The position numbers and the translations under genes were made by a program. From positions 30,870 to 94,869 of the forward strand of contig CAJFTY010000019.1 of NCBI GenBank assembly GCA_904420045.1: DNA of 64,000 nt, written 5' to 3'. The notes under the pieces are model-generated. The model was not told the DNA's origin, made no database searches, and saw only the letters and a list, made by a program, of their open reading frames with translations. Shown piece by piece: positions 1 to 8,570 of the stretch (positions are counted from its first letter, which is position 1; each line of letters opens with the position of its first letter). The DNA comes from Candidatus Metaruminococcus caecorum (lineage in GTDB: Bacteria; Bacillota; Clostridia; Oscillospirales; Ruminococcaceae).

Positions 1-1
1 A

Positions 2-817
2 ATCCGGGCGGCGGTGGAATCGGTTCAATCCGAGCTGGAGTCCCAGAAGCTTTCCACCCTGCTGTCGGGGGAATACGACGGCAAAAACGCCATCCTCACC
101 TTCCATGCGGGGGCGGGGGGGACCGAAGCCCAGGACTGGGTGGAGATGCTCTACCGGATGTACAACCGCTGGGCGGAACGCCACGGATTTAAGGTCAAGG
201 TGCTCAACTATCTGGACGGGGACGAGGCCGGGATCAAAAGCGCCTCCATCTTGATCGAGGGCCTCAACGCCTACGGCTTTCTGCGCAGCGAAACCGGCGT
301 TCACCGGCTGGTGCGGGTTTCGCCGTTTGACTCCTCCGGCAGAAGGCACACCTCCTTCGCCTCCCTGGAGGTCATGCCCGAAATCGACGATGATGTGCAG
401 ATCGACATCCGGGACGAGGATTTAAAGGTGGACACCTATCGCTCCGGAGGCGCGGGCGGCCAGCACGTCAACAAGACCGAATCTGCCATCCGCATCACCC
501 ACCTGCCCACCGGAATCGTCGTGGCCTGCCAGAACGAGCGCAGCCAGCACCAAAACCGGGAGGTGGCCATGAAGATGCTCAAGTCCAAGCTCATCGAGAT
601 TAAAGAGCGGGAGCACCTGGACAAAATCGAGGACATCAAGGGCGAACAGAAGGAGATTGCCTGGGGTTCCCAGATCCGGTCGTATGTGTTTATGCCCTAC
701 ACCCTGGTCAAAGACCACCGCACCGGGTACGAGATGGGAAACATCGGGGCGGTGATGGACGGGGACCTGGACGGCTTTATCAATGCATATCTGGCCATGA
801 TGCACCAGCAGAAATAG
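2..817 (+). CDS. prfB: Peptide chain release factor 2 (3' part; gene starts before the window)
   Basis: Release factor 2 recognises UGA and UAA stop codons and triggers peptidyl-tRNA hydrolysis on the ribosome. The frame is open from base 2 with no start signal, so the window cuts the gene: about 272 codons are present against roughly 365 usual for the family. Visible are the [15 protein letters not shown] segment that contains the RF2-type stop-recognition tripeptide, and the catalytic loop [14 protein letters not shown] with the GGQ motif that enters the peptidyl-transferase centre. The C-terminal end is intact. The programmed +1 frameshift site typical of prfB lies near codon 25 and is outside the window, so it cannot be judged. 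The gene is followed by a strong hairpin terminator. Confidence 0.96.
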   Translation: MRAAVESVQSELESQKLSTLLSGEYDGKNAILTFHAGAGGTEAQDWVEMLYRMYNRWAERHGFKVKVLNYLDGDEAGIKSASILIEGLNAYGFLRSETGVHRLVRVSPFDSSGRRHTSFASLEVMPEIDDDVQIDIRDEDLKVDTYRSGGAGGQHVNKTESAIRITHLPTGIVVACQNERSQHQNREVAMKMLKSKLIEIKEREHLDKIEDIKGEQKEIAWGSQIRSYVFMPYTLVKDHRTGYEMGNIGAVMDGDLDGFINAYLAMMHQQK

Positions 818-847
818 TTTGTGGGAATATCTCGTTCGCACCGGTTT

Positions 848-887
848 AAACTACGAACAGCCAAACAGCCTGTTCGTAGTTTTTTGT
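848..887 (+). terminator. Rho-independent terminator of prfB
   Basis: A perfect 13-bp inverted repeat (848-860 with 870-882, nine-base loop) is followed by a run of T. It lies 30 bases after the prfB stop. Confidence 0.9.
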
Positions 888-914
888 TGGGCGGACACCC
901 ATGGCCGCCTTGCA

Positions 915-943
915 TTGACTTTTGAACCAGCCGCTGGTAGGAT
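915..943 (+). promoter_or_regulatory. Sigma-A type promoter of trxB
   Basis: TTGACT (915-920) and TAGGAT (938-943) are separated by exactly 17 bases. The site lies between the prfB terminator and the trxB ribosome-binding site. Confidence 0.7.
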
Positions 944-996
944 GAAGGTAAGGGAAAACCAATTGACTTTTTTTGATACAGAAAGGATGGAAAAGC

Positions 997-1920
997 GTGA
1001 ACAACGAATATGACGTCATCATTTTCGGCGCGGGAACCGCAGGGCTTTCTGCTGCCGTTTACGCCCTACGCGCGGGCCTGAGCGTGCTGATTTTGGAAAA
1101 CAAGGTGCAGGGCGGACAAATCCTCAACACCCCTCAGATCGAAAATTACCCGGCAATCCTCGCAATCTCCGGTTTTGCGTTTATCGAGACGCTGTTCAAA
1201 CAGGCCACCGAACTGGGCGCACAGGTGGCCTATGAGCAGCCCCTGAAGGTCGACCTGTCAAAGCGGATGAAAACAGTGACCACCGATGGCGGCGCCTATC
1301 AGGCGAAAACTCTGATTTTGGCCACGGGAGCCTCCCACCGGAAGCTTGGCTGTCCCGGGGAGGAAGAACTGGCAGGCCGGGGCGTGTCCTATTGTGCCAC
1401 CTGCGACGGCGCGTTTTACCGGGGCAAAGATGTGTGCATCGTAGGCGGCGGAAACACCGCTTTGGAGGACGCGCTGTTTTTGTCCAACAACTGCAGCAGC
1501 GTCACCCTAATCCACCGGCGGGATGAATTCCGGGCCCACAAGGTGACGGTGGACGCCGTCAAAGCCCGGGAAAATATTACGATCCTCCCCTTTTACACTG
1601 TGGAGGAGATCAAGGGCGACAGCAAGGTGGAACAAGCGGTGCTGCAAAACACAAAGGACGGCTCCCAGCGGGTTGTGAACACGGCCGCAGTGTTTATTGC
1701 CGTGGGTCTCGCGCCTGAAAACGAACTGTTCCGGGGCCTGGTGCAGATGGATGAAGCCGGGTATATTGTGGCTGGGGAGGACTGCCGCACCAGCGCTAAA
1801 GGCGTTTTTGTGGCGGGGGACACCCGCACCAAGTCGGTCCGCCAGTTGGTGACAGCCGCCGCGGATGGTGCGGTGGCCGCAGTAGAGGCCGCTGGCGATA
1901 TCAATCAGGGAATTTGGTGA
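997..1920 (+). CDS. trxB: Thioredoxin reductase
   Basis: NADPH-dependent flavoenzyme that keeps cytoplasmic thioredoxin reduced. The 308-residue length is normal. It has an N-terminal FAD-binding Rossmann fold (IFGAGTAGLSAA), the redox-active CATC pair inside a second Rossmann domain, the NADPH motif VGGGNTALEDA, the phosphate-binding HRRDEFRA, and the C-terminal FAD signature GVFVAGDTR. I place the start at the GTG at 997, because AAAGGATGG (983-991) sits at proper distance before it; an upstream in-frame TTG at 973 has no ribosome-binding site. The gene is alone between its own promoter and the next gene's promoter, and no thioredoxin gene is adjacent. Confidence 0.95.
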   Translation: MNNEYDVIIFGAGTAGLSAAVYALRAGLSVLILENKVQGGQILNTPQIENYPAILAISGFAFIETLFKQATELGAQVAYEQPLKVDLSKRMKTVTTDGGAYQAKTLILATGASHRKLGCPGEEELAGRGVSYCATCDGAFYRGKDVCIVGGGNTALEDALFLSNNCSSVTLIHRRDEFRAHKVTVDAVKARENITILPFYTVEEIKGDSKVEQAVLQNTKDGSQRVVNTAAVFIAVGLAPENELFRGLVQMDEAGYIVAGEDCRTSAKGVFVAGDTRTKSVRQLVTAAADGAVAAVEAAGDINQGIW

Positions 1921-1935
1921 TTTCATCCATATTAC

Positions 1936-1964
1936 TTGTCAAAATCCCGGTTTGGTGTTATACT
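1936..1964 (+). promoter_or_regulatory. Sigma-A type promoter of the zinc-ribbon membrane protein gene
   Basis: TTGTCA (1936-1941), a 17-base spacer and TATACT (1959-1964) lie just after trxB. The transcript would have a leader of about 135 bases before the start codon. Confidence 0.7.
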
Positions 1965-2106
1965 GTATACAGAAAATGTCAACAAAAATGGACGTACGGC
2001 GCGTTCTGTTTTTCGGTTTTCTGCCTGTAAACGAAGCGTCTTCAGCCAAACACCATGTTGATTGGGCGGATCCGGTAAGCGCCGCCCGAAAGGGAGGATG
2101 ACCAAT

Positions 2107-2664
2107 ATGAAATGTCCCAACTGTCACTATGACTTTGAGGGAAAGTTCTGTCCCATGTGCGGGCGGTCCGCAGACAGTCCGGCTTCTGCCCCGGTTCCCT
2201 TTAACCCGTATGAGGCTACCTGCCAAAAGCCCCGCAAACAGGATCTGAAGGGCTGGCAGATCACCTTAATTGTACTGGCGGGAACGATTGGGCCATTTAT
2301 CTTAATCGTTTTCATGGCCTTTGCACAAATATTCATGATAGCCTCCACCTCCCACGATGTCACTTCCACCTACCACTATTCGGATGACGAGTACAACTAC
2401 TCCTATGAGGACGAGTACGGAATTTCTCCCGGCATCCGCTATTCCGATTATCAAAGCGTACAAAACGGCATGCTGTATTCCCAGGTCTATGACATTTTGG
2501 GCCCGGGGACATGCGTTTCTTCTTACAGCGACAGCGGCAGTTCTTCGACGACCATGACCTATGTCTGGTGCTATACCGAAAATGGTGAGAATTTTATCAT
2601 CACCATTACCTTCCAAGACAACGTCGTTGTCAACAAGGAACACGTATGGCATTCACAATCATAA
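2107..2664 (+). CDS. Zinc-ribbon membrane protein with small extracytoplasmic domain, function unknown
   Basis: A 185-residue protein in three parts. The N-terminus is a cytoplasmic zinc ribbon with two knuckles (CPNC near residue 3 and CPMC near residue 16). One transmembrane helix follows at about residues 47-75. The outer part is rich in Tyr, Ser and Asp and ends in a domain of about 70 residues (from YSDYQSVQNGM to the end) whose pattern resembles the BamE/SmpA or beta-lactamase-inhibitor-like fold seen in many Firmicutes lipoproteins; that fold call is inference. The start is the ATG at 2107, nine bases after GGAGG at 2093-2097. It is monocistronic, with its own promoter and a terminator shared with dnaJ. 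Function is not known. Confidence 0.8.
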   Translation: MKCPNCHYDFEGKFCPMCGRSADSPASAPVPFNPYEATCQKPRKQDLKGWQITLIVLAGTIGPFILIVFMAFAQIFMIASTSHDVTSTYHYSDDEYNYSYEDEYGISPGIRYSDYQSVQNGMLYSQVYDILGPGTCVSSYSDSGSSSTTMTYVWCYTENGENFIITITFQDNVVVNKEHVWHSQS

Positions 2665-2704
2665 AAAATGCCCGGGAACAGGAACCTGTTCCCGGGCATT
2701 TTTT
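2663..2704. terminator. Bidirectional terminator between the zinc-ribbon gene and dnaJ
   Basis: A perfect 20-bp inverted repeat (2663-2682 with 2685-2704) with a two-base loop has A and T runs on both flanks. It can end transcription from both convergent genes; the last stem bases overlap the dnaJ stop codon. Confidence 0.92.
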
Positions 2705-3867
2705 TATCCGCCGAACGCGTCTTTTAATTTGTCAAAAAAGCTCTTACGCTTTTCGTAGTGTTTTTCGTTGAGCTGGCTGTCAAACTTGCGCAGAGTCTCC
2801 TTTTCCTGTTTGCTGAGATTTTTGGGAACCTCCAGGGACACCTCCACATACTGATCGCCGCGCCCCCGGGCGTTTAACTGCTGAACGCCTTTGCCCTTGA
2901 GCCGGAACACCGTGTTGGGCTGTGTGCCCTCCGCCAGATTGTATTTGACCTTACCGTCGATGGTGGGGACGGTGATCTCATCCCCCAGCACCGCCTGGGC
3001 AAACGTCACTGGGATTTCCACCCAGATGTCGTAGCCCCGCCGTTTAAAGATGGGGTCGGGGCGCACGCTCACTGTGATATTTAAATCTCCCGCCGGACCG
3101 CCGTTGAGTCCCGCGTCGCCCTTGCCCCGAATGGCGATGGTCTGCCCGTCGTCGATCCCCGCTGGGATGTCCACCATGAGCTTTTTGCTCTTGCGCACCC
3201 GGCCGGAGCCCGAACATTTGGAGCAGGGATTTTTAATCAGCTTGCCGGTGCCGTTACACCTGGAACAGGTCCGGGTGGAGGTCATCACGCCAAAGGGGGT
3301 GCGCTGCTGCACCCGCACCTGGCCGGTGCCGCCGCACTCTCCGCAGGTGATGGGGGAACTGCCCTTGGCGCAGCCGTTTCCGCCGCATTCCCCGCAGGTT
3401 TCCATCACCGAGACAGAAACCTCTTTCTGAGTTCCCTTGCAGGACTCCATAAAGTCGATGGTCAGCGCCGCCCGCAGATCATTTCCTCTGCGGGGGGCGT
3501 TGGGATTGGTGCGCTGGCTGCGCGCACCGCCGAAACCGCCGAAAAAGTCCTCAAAAATATCGCCCAAATCGCCAAAATCGAAGCCGCCGCCAAAGCCGCC
3601 CGATCCGCCGTAGGCCCCGGCGCCGCCCGCTGCGGAAGGATCCACTCCCGCATGGCCGAACTGGTCGTACCGCGCCCGCTTCTGGCTGTCGGACAGCACT
3701 TCATACGCTTCTCCCGCCTCTTTGAACTTGGCCTCGCACTCCTTGTCATTGGGGTGCAGATCGGGATGATATTGCTTTGCCTTTTGGCGGTATGCTTTTT
3801 TGATCTCGTCCTCACTGGCGTTTTTGCTCACGCCTAAGACTTCGTAGTAATCTCGTTTATCAGCCAA
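2704..3867 (-). CDS. dnaJ: Chaperone protein DnaJ
   Basis: Hsp40 co-chaperone that stimulates the ATPase of DnaK and delivers unfolded clients in the cytoplasm. The 387-residue protein has the complete type I layout: J domain (residues 1-70, HPD in YHPDLHPND), Gly/Phe-rich linker (about 75-115), a zinc-binding region with four CxxCxGxG-type repeats (about 150-215), and the C-terminal client-binding domains. It appears to start at a TTG at 3867 preceded by AAGGTGGG. It is the last gene of the hrcA-grpE-dnaK-dnaJ operon, 139 bases after dnaK, with a hairpin in the gap. Control is expected through HrcA/CIRCE upstream of hrcA. Confidence 0.96.
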   Translation of the reverse strand: MADKRDYYEVLGVSKNASEDEIKKAYRQKAKQYHPDLHPNDKECEAKFKEAGEAYEVLSDSQKRARYDQFGHAGVDPSAAGGAGAYGGSGGFGGGFDFGDLGDIFEDFFGGFGGARSQRTNPNAPRRGNDLRAALTIDFMESCKGTQKEVSVSVMETCGECGGNGCAKGSSPITCGECGGTGQVRVQQRTPFGVMTSTRTCSRCNGTGKLIKNPCSKCSGSGRVRKSKKLMVDIPAGIDDGQTIAIRGKGDAGLNGGPAGDLNITVSVRPDPIFKRRGYDIWVEIPVTFAQAVLGDEITVPTIDGKVKYNLAEGTQPNTVFRLKGKGVQQLNARGRGDQYVEVSLEVPKNLSKQEKETLRKFDSQLNEKHYEKRKSFFDKLKDAFGG

Positions 3868-3955
3868 AGTCCTTGACCCACCTTTGCTCCCCGAATCCGT
3901 TTGTCCCGGGGAAAAATCAATGTACCGGGGGACCGGAATCCCCCAAACTCAGGTT

Positions 3956-3983
3956 AAGGCTTTAGGAAGAATCCTAAAGCCTT
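3956..3983 (-). terminator. Hairpin between dnaK and dnaJ, possible partial terminator
   Basis: A 12-bp perfect stem (3956-3967 with 3972-3983) with a four-base loop lies just after the dnaK stop. It lacks a good T run on the minus strand, so it may be an attenuator or mRNA-stability hairpin that lowers dnaJ relative to dnaK, not a full terminator. Confidence 0.5.
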
Positions 3984-4006
3984 TTCCCGCTTATGACACG
4001 TCGATC

Positions 4007-5869
4007 CTATTTGTTGTTCTCGTCGTCGTTTACTTCTTTAAAGTCCGCATCCACCACATTGGGGTCGGCTTCGGGAGCCGCGCCCTGAGCGCCCGGCTGC
4101 GCACCGGCCTGCCCCTGTGCCGCCTGCTGTGCCTGAGCAGCCTGCTGGTACAGCTTGGTGGAAACCTCGTAGAAAGCCTTTTCAAGCTCCTCCTGCTTGG
4201 ATTTCACCGCTGCGATATCCGTGCCTTTGAGCGCTTCTTTGAGTGCATCCACTTTGGTTTGCAGGTCTTTTTTCTCGTTCTCGGAGATCTTATCCCCGAT
4301 CTCGGACAGGGTCTTTTCGCTCTGGAAGATCAGATTGTCCGCGTTGTTGCGCAGGTCGGTTTCTTCCCGGCGCTTTTTGTCCTCTTCCGCAAAGCGCTCC
4401 GCGTCCTGCACGGCCTTTTCAATGTCCTCTTTGGACATGTTGCTGGAGCTGGAAATGGTGATGTTCTGCTCTTTGCCGGTGCCCAGATCCTTGGCAGAGA
4501 CATGGACAATGCCGTTGGCGTCGATGTCAAAGGTGACCTCAATCTGCGGCACACCCCGGGGAGCCGCCGGAATTCCATCCAGACGGAACATGCCTAAGGA
4601 TTTGTTGTCCGCTGCGAACTCTCGCTCGCCCTGGAGCACATGGATTTCCACAGAGGTCTGGCCGTCTGCGGCGGTGGAGAACACCTGGGATTTCTTGGTG
4701 GGAATGGTGGTGTTGCGCTCGATGATCTTGGTGAACACGCCGCCCAGGGTTTCCAGACCCAGGGACAGGGGGGTGACATCCAGGAGCAGCAGGCCCTTGA
4801 CCTCGCCGCCCAGAACGCCGCCTTGGATGGCTGCGCCTGCAGCCACGCACTCGTCGGGGTTGATCCCCTTAAACGCGTCCTTGCCAATGAGTTTCTTTAC
4901 CGCTTCCTGCACGGCGGGAATCCGGGTGGAGCCACCTACCAGCAGCACCTTGTCCAGATCGCCGGTGGACAGGGAAGCATCCGCCAGCGCCTGACGGACC
5001 GGTCCCATGGTGGCTTCCACTAGGTCAGCGGTGATCTCGTTGAATTTCGCGCGGGACAGAGTCAGGTCCAGATGTTTGGGGCCGGTGGCGTCCGCGGTGA
5101 TAAACGGCAGGTTGATGGCGGACTGCGCCATGCCGGACAGCTCGATCTTGGCTTTTTCCGCCGCCTCTTTCAGGCGCTGCATCGCCATTTTATCCTGGCT
5201 CAAGTCGATGCCGTCGGACTTTTTAAACTCCTCGATCATCCAGTTGATGATCCGCTGGTCAAAGTCGTCGCCGCCCAGACGGTTGTTGCCCGCGGTGGAC
5301 AGAACCTCCTGCACGCCGTCGCCCATTTCGATGATGGACACGTCGAAGGTGCCGCCGCCCAGGTCGTACACCATGACCTTCTGGTCATGCTCTTTGTCCA
5401 CACCGTAGGCCAAGGCCGCGGCGGTGGGCTCGTTGATAATCCGCTTGACGTCCAGGCCCGCGATCTTGCCCGCGTCTTTGGTAGCCTGCCGCTGTGCGTC
5501 GGTAAAGTAAGCGGGAACGGTAATCACTGCTTCGGTGACCGGCTCGCCCAAGTAAGCCTCCGCGTCGGATTTCAGTTTTTGCAGGATCATCGCGGAGATC
5601 TCCTGCGGTGTGTAGTCCTTGCCGTCAATGGTGACTTTATAGTCCGAGCCCATATGCCGTTTGATGGAACTGATGGTCCGGTCGGGGTTGGTGACCGCCT
5701 GGCGTTTTGCCACCTGGCCCACCATCCGCTCGCCGGTTTTGGAAAAGCCCACCACAGAAGGCGTGGTTCTCGCTCCTTCCGGATTGGGGATGACGACGGC
5801 TTCGCCGCCCTCCATCACCGCAACGCAGGAGTTTGTCGTTCCCAAGTCGATACCAATAATCTTACCCAT
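4007..5869 (-). CDS. dnaK: Chaperone protein DnaK (Hsp70)
   Basis: ATP-driven Hsp70 chaperone. At 620 residues it has normal length for a Gram-positive DnaK. The N-terminal ATPase domain shows the phosphate-1 loop ([13 protein letters not shown]), the phosphate-2 motif ([13 protein letters not shown]) and the adenosine motif ([13 protein letters not shown]). The substrate-binding domain begins after [14 protein letters not shown], and the helical lid ends in a Gln/Ala/Gly-rich tail finishing [10 protein letters not shown] ribosome-binding AGGAGG lies just before the ATG at 5869. It sits between grpE and dnaJ on the same strand. Confidence 0.98.
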   Translation of the reverse strand: MGKIIGIDLGTTNSCVAVMEGGEAVVIPNPEGARTTPSVVGFSKTGERMVGQVAKRQAVTNPDRTISSIKRHMGSDYKVTIDGKDYTPQEISAMILQKLKSDAEAYLGEPVTEAVITVPAYFTDAQRQATKDAGKIAGLDVKRIINEPTAAALAYGVDKEHDQKVMVYDLGGGTFDVSIIEMGDGVQEVLSTAGNNRLGGDDFDQRIINWMIEEFKKSDGIDLSQDKMAMQRLKEAAEKAKIELSGMAQSAINLPFITADATGPKHLDLTLSRAKFNEITADLVEATMGPVRQALADASLSTGDLDKVLLVGGSTRIPAVQEAVKKLIGKDAFKGINPDECVAAGAAIQGGVLGGEVKGLLLLDVTPLSLGLETLGGVFTKIIERNTTIPTKKSQVFSTAADGQTSVEIHVLQGEREFAADNKSLGMFRLDGIPAAPRGVPQIEVTFDIDANGIVHVSAKDLGTGKEQNITISSSSNMSKEDIEKAVQDAERFAEEDKKRREETDLRNNADNLIFQSEKTLSEIGDKISENEKKDLQTKVDALKEALKGTDIAAVKSKQEELEKAFYEVSTKLYQQAAQAQQAAQGQAGAQPGAQGAAPEADPNVVDADFKEVNDDENNK

Positions 5870-5943
5870 GATTCATTTCCTCCTAAGTTTCATTGAACTC
5901 AATTGATTTTATTTCAAGTTACACAACTGGATTTGCTGTACAT

Positions 5944-6507
5944 TTACGGATTGGCCACAACTACCATAGCGTGGCGGATCACTTTATCGCCTAGCAGATA
6001 TCCCTTTTGGAACACCTGGCAGACGGTGTTTTCCCCAAAATTTTCATCCTCTACCTGGTTGACCGCGCTGTGGAAATTGGGGTCAAAGGGCTTGCCCTGA
6101 GCCTCGATTTCTTTGACGCCCAGCTTCTCCAGGGAGTCGGTCATCTGCTTAAAGATCATCTCCATGCCTTTTTTAAAAGCCTCGTCCGAACACTCCGCAG
6201 ACAACGCGCGCTCAAAGTTATCCACAATTCCCAGCAAACCTGTCACACAGTCCGCAGTGGCGGCGCTGTAAAGCTCCTGCTTTTCCCGCTGAGTGCGCTT
6301 GCGGAAGTTGTCAAACTCCGCAGCCTTGCGCAAAAGCTGATCGTTTAAGCTGTCAATTTCCTTTTGCAGCTCTTGGGCGGGATCGGGCGGCGCGGCCGGT
6401 TGTTCGGCCGCAGGCTGTTCTTCCTGCCGGGGGGCTTCCTGAACGGGTTCCTCCCCTGTGTTCACGGGAACCTCCTGCTCGGGGTCCTTTTTACTCTTTT
6501 TCGACAC
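5944..6507 (-). CDS. grpE: GrpE nucleotide exchange factor
   Basis: Dimeric cofactor that releases ADP from DnaK. It has 187 residues. The N-terminal 45 residues are charged and low-complexity (Glu/Gln/Pro/Ala-rich), followed by the long coiled-coil helix (from LQKEIDSLNDQLLRKAAEFDNFRKRTQREK) and the C-terminal beta domain with the family signature near QVFQKGYLLGDKVIRHAMVVVA. The start overlaps the end of hrcA by 17 bases, which implies translational coupling. Confidence 0.96.
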   Translation of the reverse strand: MSKKSKKDPEQEVPVNTGEEPVQEAPRQEEQPAAEQPAAPPDPAQELQKEIDSLNDQLLRKAAEFDNFRKRTQREKQELYSAATADCVTGLLGIVDNFERALSAECSDEAFKKGMEMIFKQMTDSLEKLGVKEIEAQGKPFDPNFHSAVNQVEDENFGENTVCQVFQKGYLLGDKVIRHAMVVVANP

Positions 6508-7615
6508 GGTTTTGTCGTCCCCTTTCTGGTTTGTCTTCCTCCTGCCGCTCCGGGGAAAGATCCTCGGAGATGACCTGAGACAAACGCTTGGTCATTTCAT
6601 CGGTGATATACTGAATATACGGAATCATCTTAGCGTAGTCCAGCCGGATGGGACCGATCAGCCCCAGCGAACCCGCGTTTTGCCTGCCGATGTTATACTG
6701 GGATAAAATCAGGCTGGAATTGGTGATGGCAAAGCTTTGGTTTTCCTTGCCGAAGATCACATGAATTCCGTCAAAAGCGGAATTTAAAAGCGTGGCCAGC
6801 TGGTTTTTGGAGGACATGAACTGGACGACCTCCTTGGCGTCCACATCCCGGTAGGACAAAAGGTTTGCCTCCCCCTTGATGTCCACATCCTGATGGCGGA
6901 TCTCCCCGGTCAGCTCGTACACCGCGTACAAAAGCGGGGACAGCGACAGCATGTAGCTGCCCAGCGCCACCGCCAGGCTTTGGATGTAGGCGGGATTTAA
7001 CGTCTCCAGCCGCAGGCCGTGGAGGTTGTCATTGATAAACCGGGCGAAAAAATCCAACTGCTCATAGGTCAGATCGAATTCCACCCGGCAGATCTTGTTT
7101 TTGATCTCCCCGGCGGAGGTGATGATGAGCAGCGCGTACAGCCTCCGGCCTGCGGGCACGACCTCCACCCGGGTGATGACGGAAAACTGCGGTATGCCCG
7201 ACGACGTCACCGCCGCGCAGCCGGTGAGGTTTGCCAGCGCGTCCACGGCGTTTTCCACCACCGCGTTGGCAGTCACATCGTTTTGGCACAGCAGGCTGTC
7301 GATCAGCCCCTTTTCCTCGTCGGACAAAGGCTTTGGGCGCATCAACTTGTCGATGTAGACCCGATATCCAAGATAGGACGGAACCCGGCCCGCAGACGTG
7401 TGAGGCTGTTCCAGCAGCCCCAGCTTTTCCAGCGCCGCCATGTCGTTGCGTATGGTGGCGCTGGACACCGCCACATCCAGCAGCCCGGCGACTGCCTTGG
7501 AGCCAACCGGCTCGCCGGTGCGGATGTATTCCTCGACGATGGCCGCCAAAACGCCCAGTTTCCGTTCGTCTACCTGAAGCGTACCGCCGTTTGTATGAAT
7601 CTCCAATTTTATCAC
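6491..7615 (-). CDS. hrcA: Heat-inducible transcription repressor HrcA
   Basis: Represses class I heat-shock operons by binding CIRCE. The 374-residue protein has an N-terminal winged helix (DERKLGVLAAIVEEYIRTGEPVGSKAVAG, then the recognition region VSSATIRNDMAALEKLGLLEQPHTSAGRVPS) and the C-terminal HrcA dimerisation/GAF-like domain. The start is taken as the GTG at 7615; there is no strong ribosome-binding site, and the true start could be a few codons downstream. The gene is first in the operon, directly behind a CIRCE element, so it is expected to be autoregulated. Confidence 0.95.
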   Translation of the reverse strand: MIKLEIHTNGGTLQVDERKLGVLAAIVEEYIRTGEPVGSKAVAGLLDVAVSSATIRNDMAALEKLGLLEQPHTSAGRVPSYLGYRVYIDKLMRPKPLSDEEKGLIDSLLCQNDVTANAVVENAVDALANLTGCAAVTSSGIPQFSVITRVEVVPAGRRLYALLIITSAGEIKNKICRVEFDLTYEQLDFFARFINDNLHGLRLETLNPAYIQSLAVALGSYMLSLSPLLYAVYELTGEIRHQDVDIKGEANLLSYRDVDAKEVVQFMSSKNQLATLLNSAFDGIHVIFGKENQSFAITNSSLILSQYNIGRQNAGSLGLIGPIRLDYAKMIPYIQYITDEMTKRLSQVISEDLSPERQEEDKPERGRQNRVEKE

Positions 7616-7638
7616 TCGTTTTTCTCAAGATTCGAATA

Positions 7639-7665
7639 TTAGCACTCTCGCTCCCTGAGTGCTAA
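7639..7665 (-). promoter_or_regulatory. CIRCE operator (HrcA binding site)
   Basis: TTAGCACTC at 7639-7647, nine bases, then GAGTGCTAA at 7657-7665: a perfect match to the CIRCE consensus. It lies just downstream of the -10 box of the hrcA promoter. Confidence 0.97.
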
Positions 7666-7669
7666 TACT

Positions 7670-7698
7670 ACTATATTCCAGTTTTCCCACAAAATCAA
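7670..7698 (-). promoter_or_regulatory. Sigma-A type promoter of the hrcA-grpE-dnaK-dnaJ operon
   Basis: On the minus strand TTGATT (7698-7693), a 17-base spacer and TATAGT (7675-7670) precede CIRCE, so HrcA would cover the transcription start. Confidence 0.85.
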
Positions 7699-7750
7699 GT
7701 CCAAATTATGAACAGATTTTAAAATCTATGGGCAGTGACAAATTTGCTTT

Positions 7751-8332
7751 CTATGCCTGCTCCGCCGCCGGCGCGTCCTGTTCCAAAGCCTCGGCCTCTG
7801 CGCTGGCCTGTGGACAGGCGGAGGTGCTTTCTTGCAGCTTGCGGACAAATTTTTGAAGCTCCGCCGGATCCAGTGTACATATGCTTCCATCCGGCTGGCG
7901 GAGCTTATCCATCTGCATGTGTTTGCCCGCCATTTTCAGGATCAGCTTATCAAAGAGCCGGAGCTTTTTAGGCTCCACCTCTGTGCCCAGACAGGCTGTG
8001 GCGGCAGCGTGCTTCCGCAGTTCTTCTGGATACGCCGCCATAAACTGTAGCTGCGCCGCCTCTTCCTGAGAAAGGCCGCAGGTGAACAGGCCCACCTGTT
8101 TGGTGACGAGCTCGGGCTCCTTGTGGATGCAGTACTGAGTCAGGGCCGGATCGACCTTTCCCATGTAAACCGCGCCCCCGCAGATGACCCGGTCGTATGC
8201 GGACAGATCCACCTTACGAGATTCCCGTGCCAGGTTAAACAGTTCGGTTTCACCGTCCAGCAAGTCAGCCAGGGCTTTGGCGCAGCGTTCGGTAGCTCCG
8301 TAACGGGTGGTGTATAGAATAACCGTTTTCAT
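7751..8332 (-). CDS. Flavodoxin-domain protein
   Basis: A 193-residue protein with a flavodoxin-like fold. The N-terminal phosphate-binding loop of FMN is visible (VILYTTRYGATERCAKALAD), as is the second conserved loop (YDRVICGGAVYMGKVDP). This form resembles the HemG/menaquinone-dependent protoporphyrinogen oxidase-like flavodoxins of anaerobes, but no haem genes are nearby, so the electron partner is unknown. The C-terminal 30 residues are Ala/Glu/Gln-rich and look disordered. The gene lies upstream of the heat-shock operon on the same strand but has its own promoter. Confidence 0.85.
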   Translation of the reverse strand: MKTVILYTTRYGATERCAKALADLLDGETELFNLARESRKVDLSAYDRVICGGAVYMGKVDPALTQYCIHKEPELVTKQVGLFTCGLSQEEAAQLQFMAAYPEELRKHAAATACLGTEVEPKKLRLFDKLILKMAGKHMQMDKLRQPDGSICTLDPAELQKFVRKLQESTSACPQASAEAEALEQDAPAAEQA

Positions 8333-8371
8333 GTTGACAGCTCCTTTTTTCCGTTTTTTCTCTTAATGTCT

Positions 8372-8400
8372 ACCATAGCAAACTGTGTGTCTGGTGTCAA
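8372..8400 (-). promoter_or_regulatory. Sigma-A type promoter of the flavodoxin gene
   Basis: On the minus strand, TTGACA (8400-8395), a 17-base spacer and TATGGT (8377-8372). Confidence 0.75.
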
Positions 8401-8485
8401 TTGACAGTGGACAAACAAAGCGTGGACAAATTGTGACGTGAATAACTTTCCTAAAAAATCAAAAAAAATGAAAACAATTTTGTAC

Positions 8486-8514
8486 TTTACTCCCTAACAC
8501 TTCCATGTTATATT
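8486..8514 (+). promoter_or_regulatory. Possible promoter of the split ATPase gene
   Basis: TTTACT (8486-8491), 17 bases, TATATT (8509-8514), in a strongly AT-rich stretch where chance matches are common. Confidence 0.45.
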
Positions 8515-8570
8515 AATGTTAGATATAAAAATACAAAAACGATCAAACTTTGACAAAGGAGGGGACCGGA

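Noticed and set aside
422..841. Long minus-strand frame opposite prfB
   Set aside because: It mirrors a highly conserved gene, has no ribosome-binding site, and its protein is low-complexity. It is a shadow of GC-rich coding.
5072..5896. 274-residue plus-strand frame opposite dnaK
   Set aside because: It is the antisense of dnaK and lacks any family motif. Similar long shadows occur opposite hydS (31906-32943) and pnp (41302-42891).
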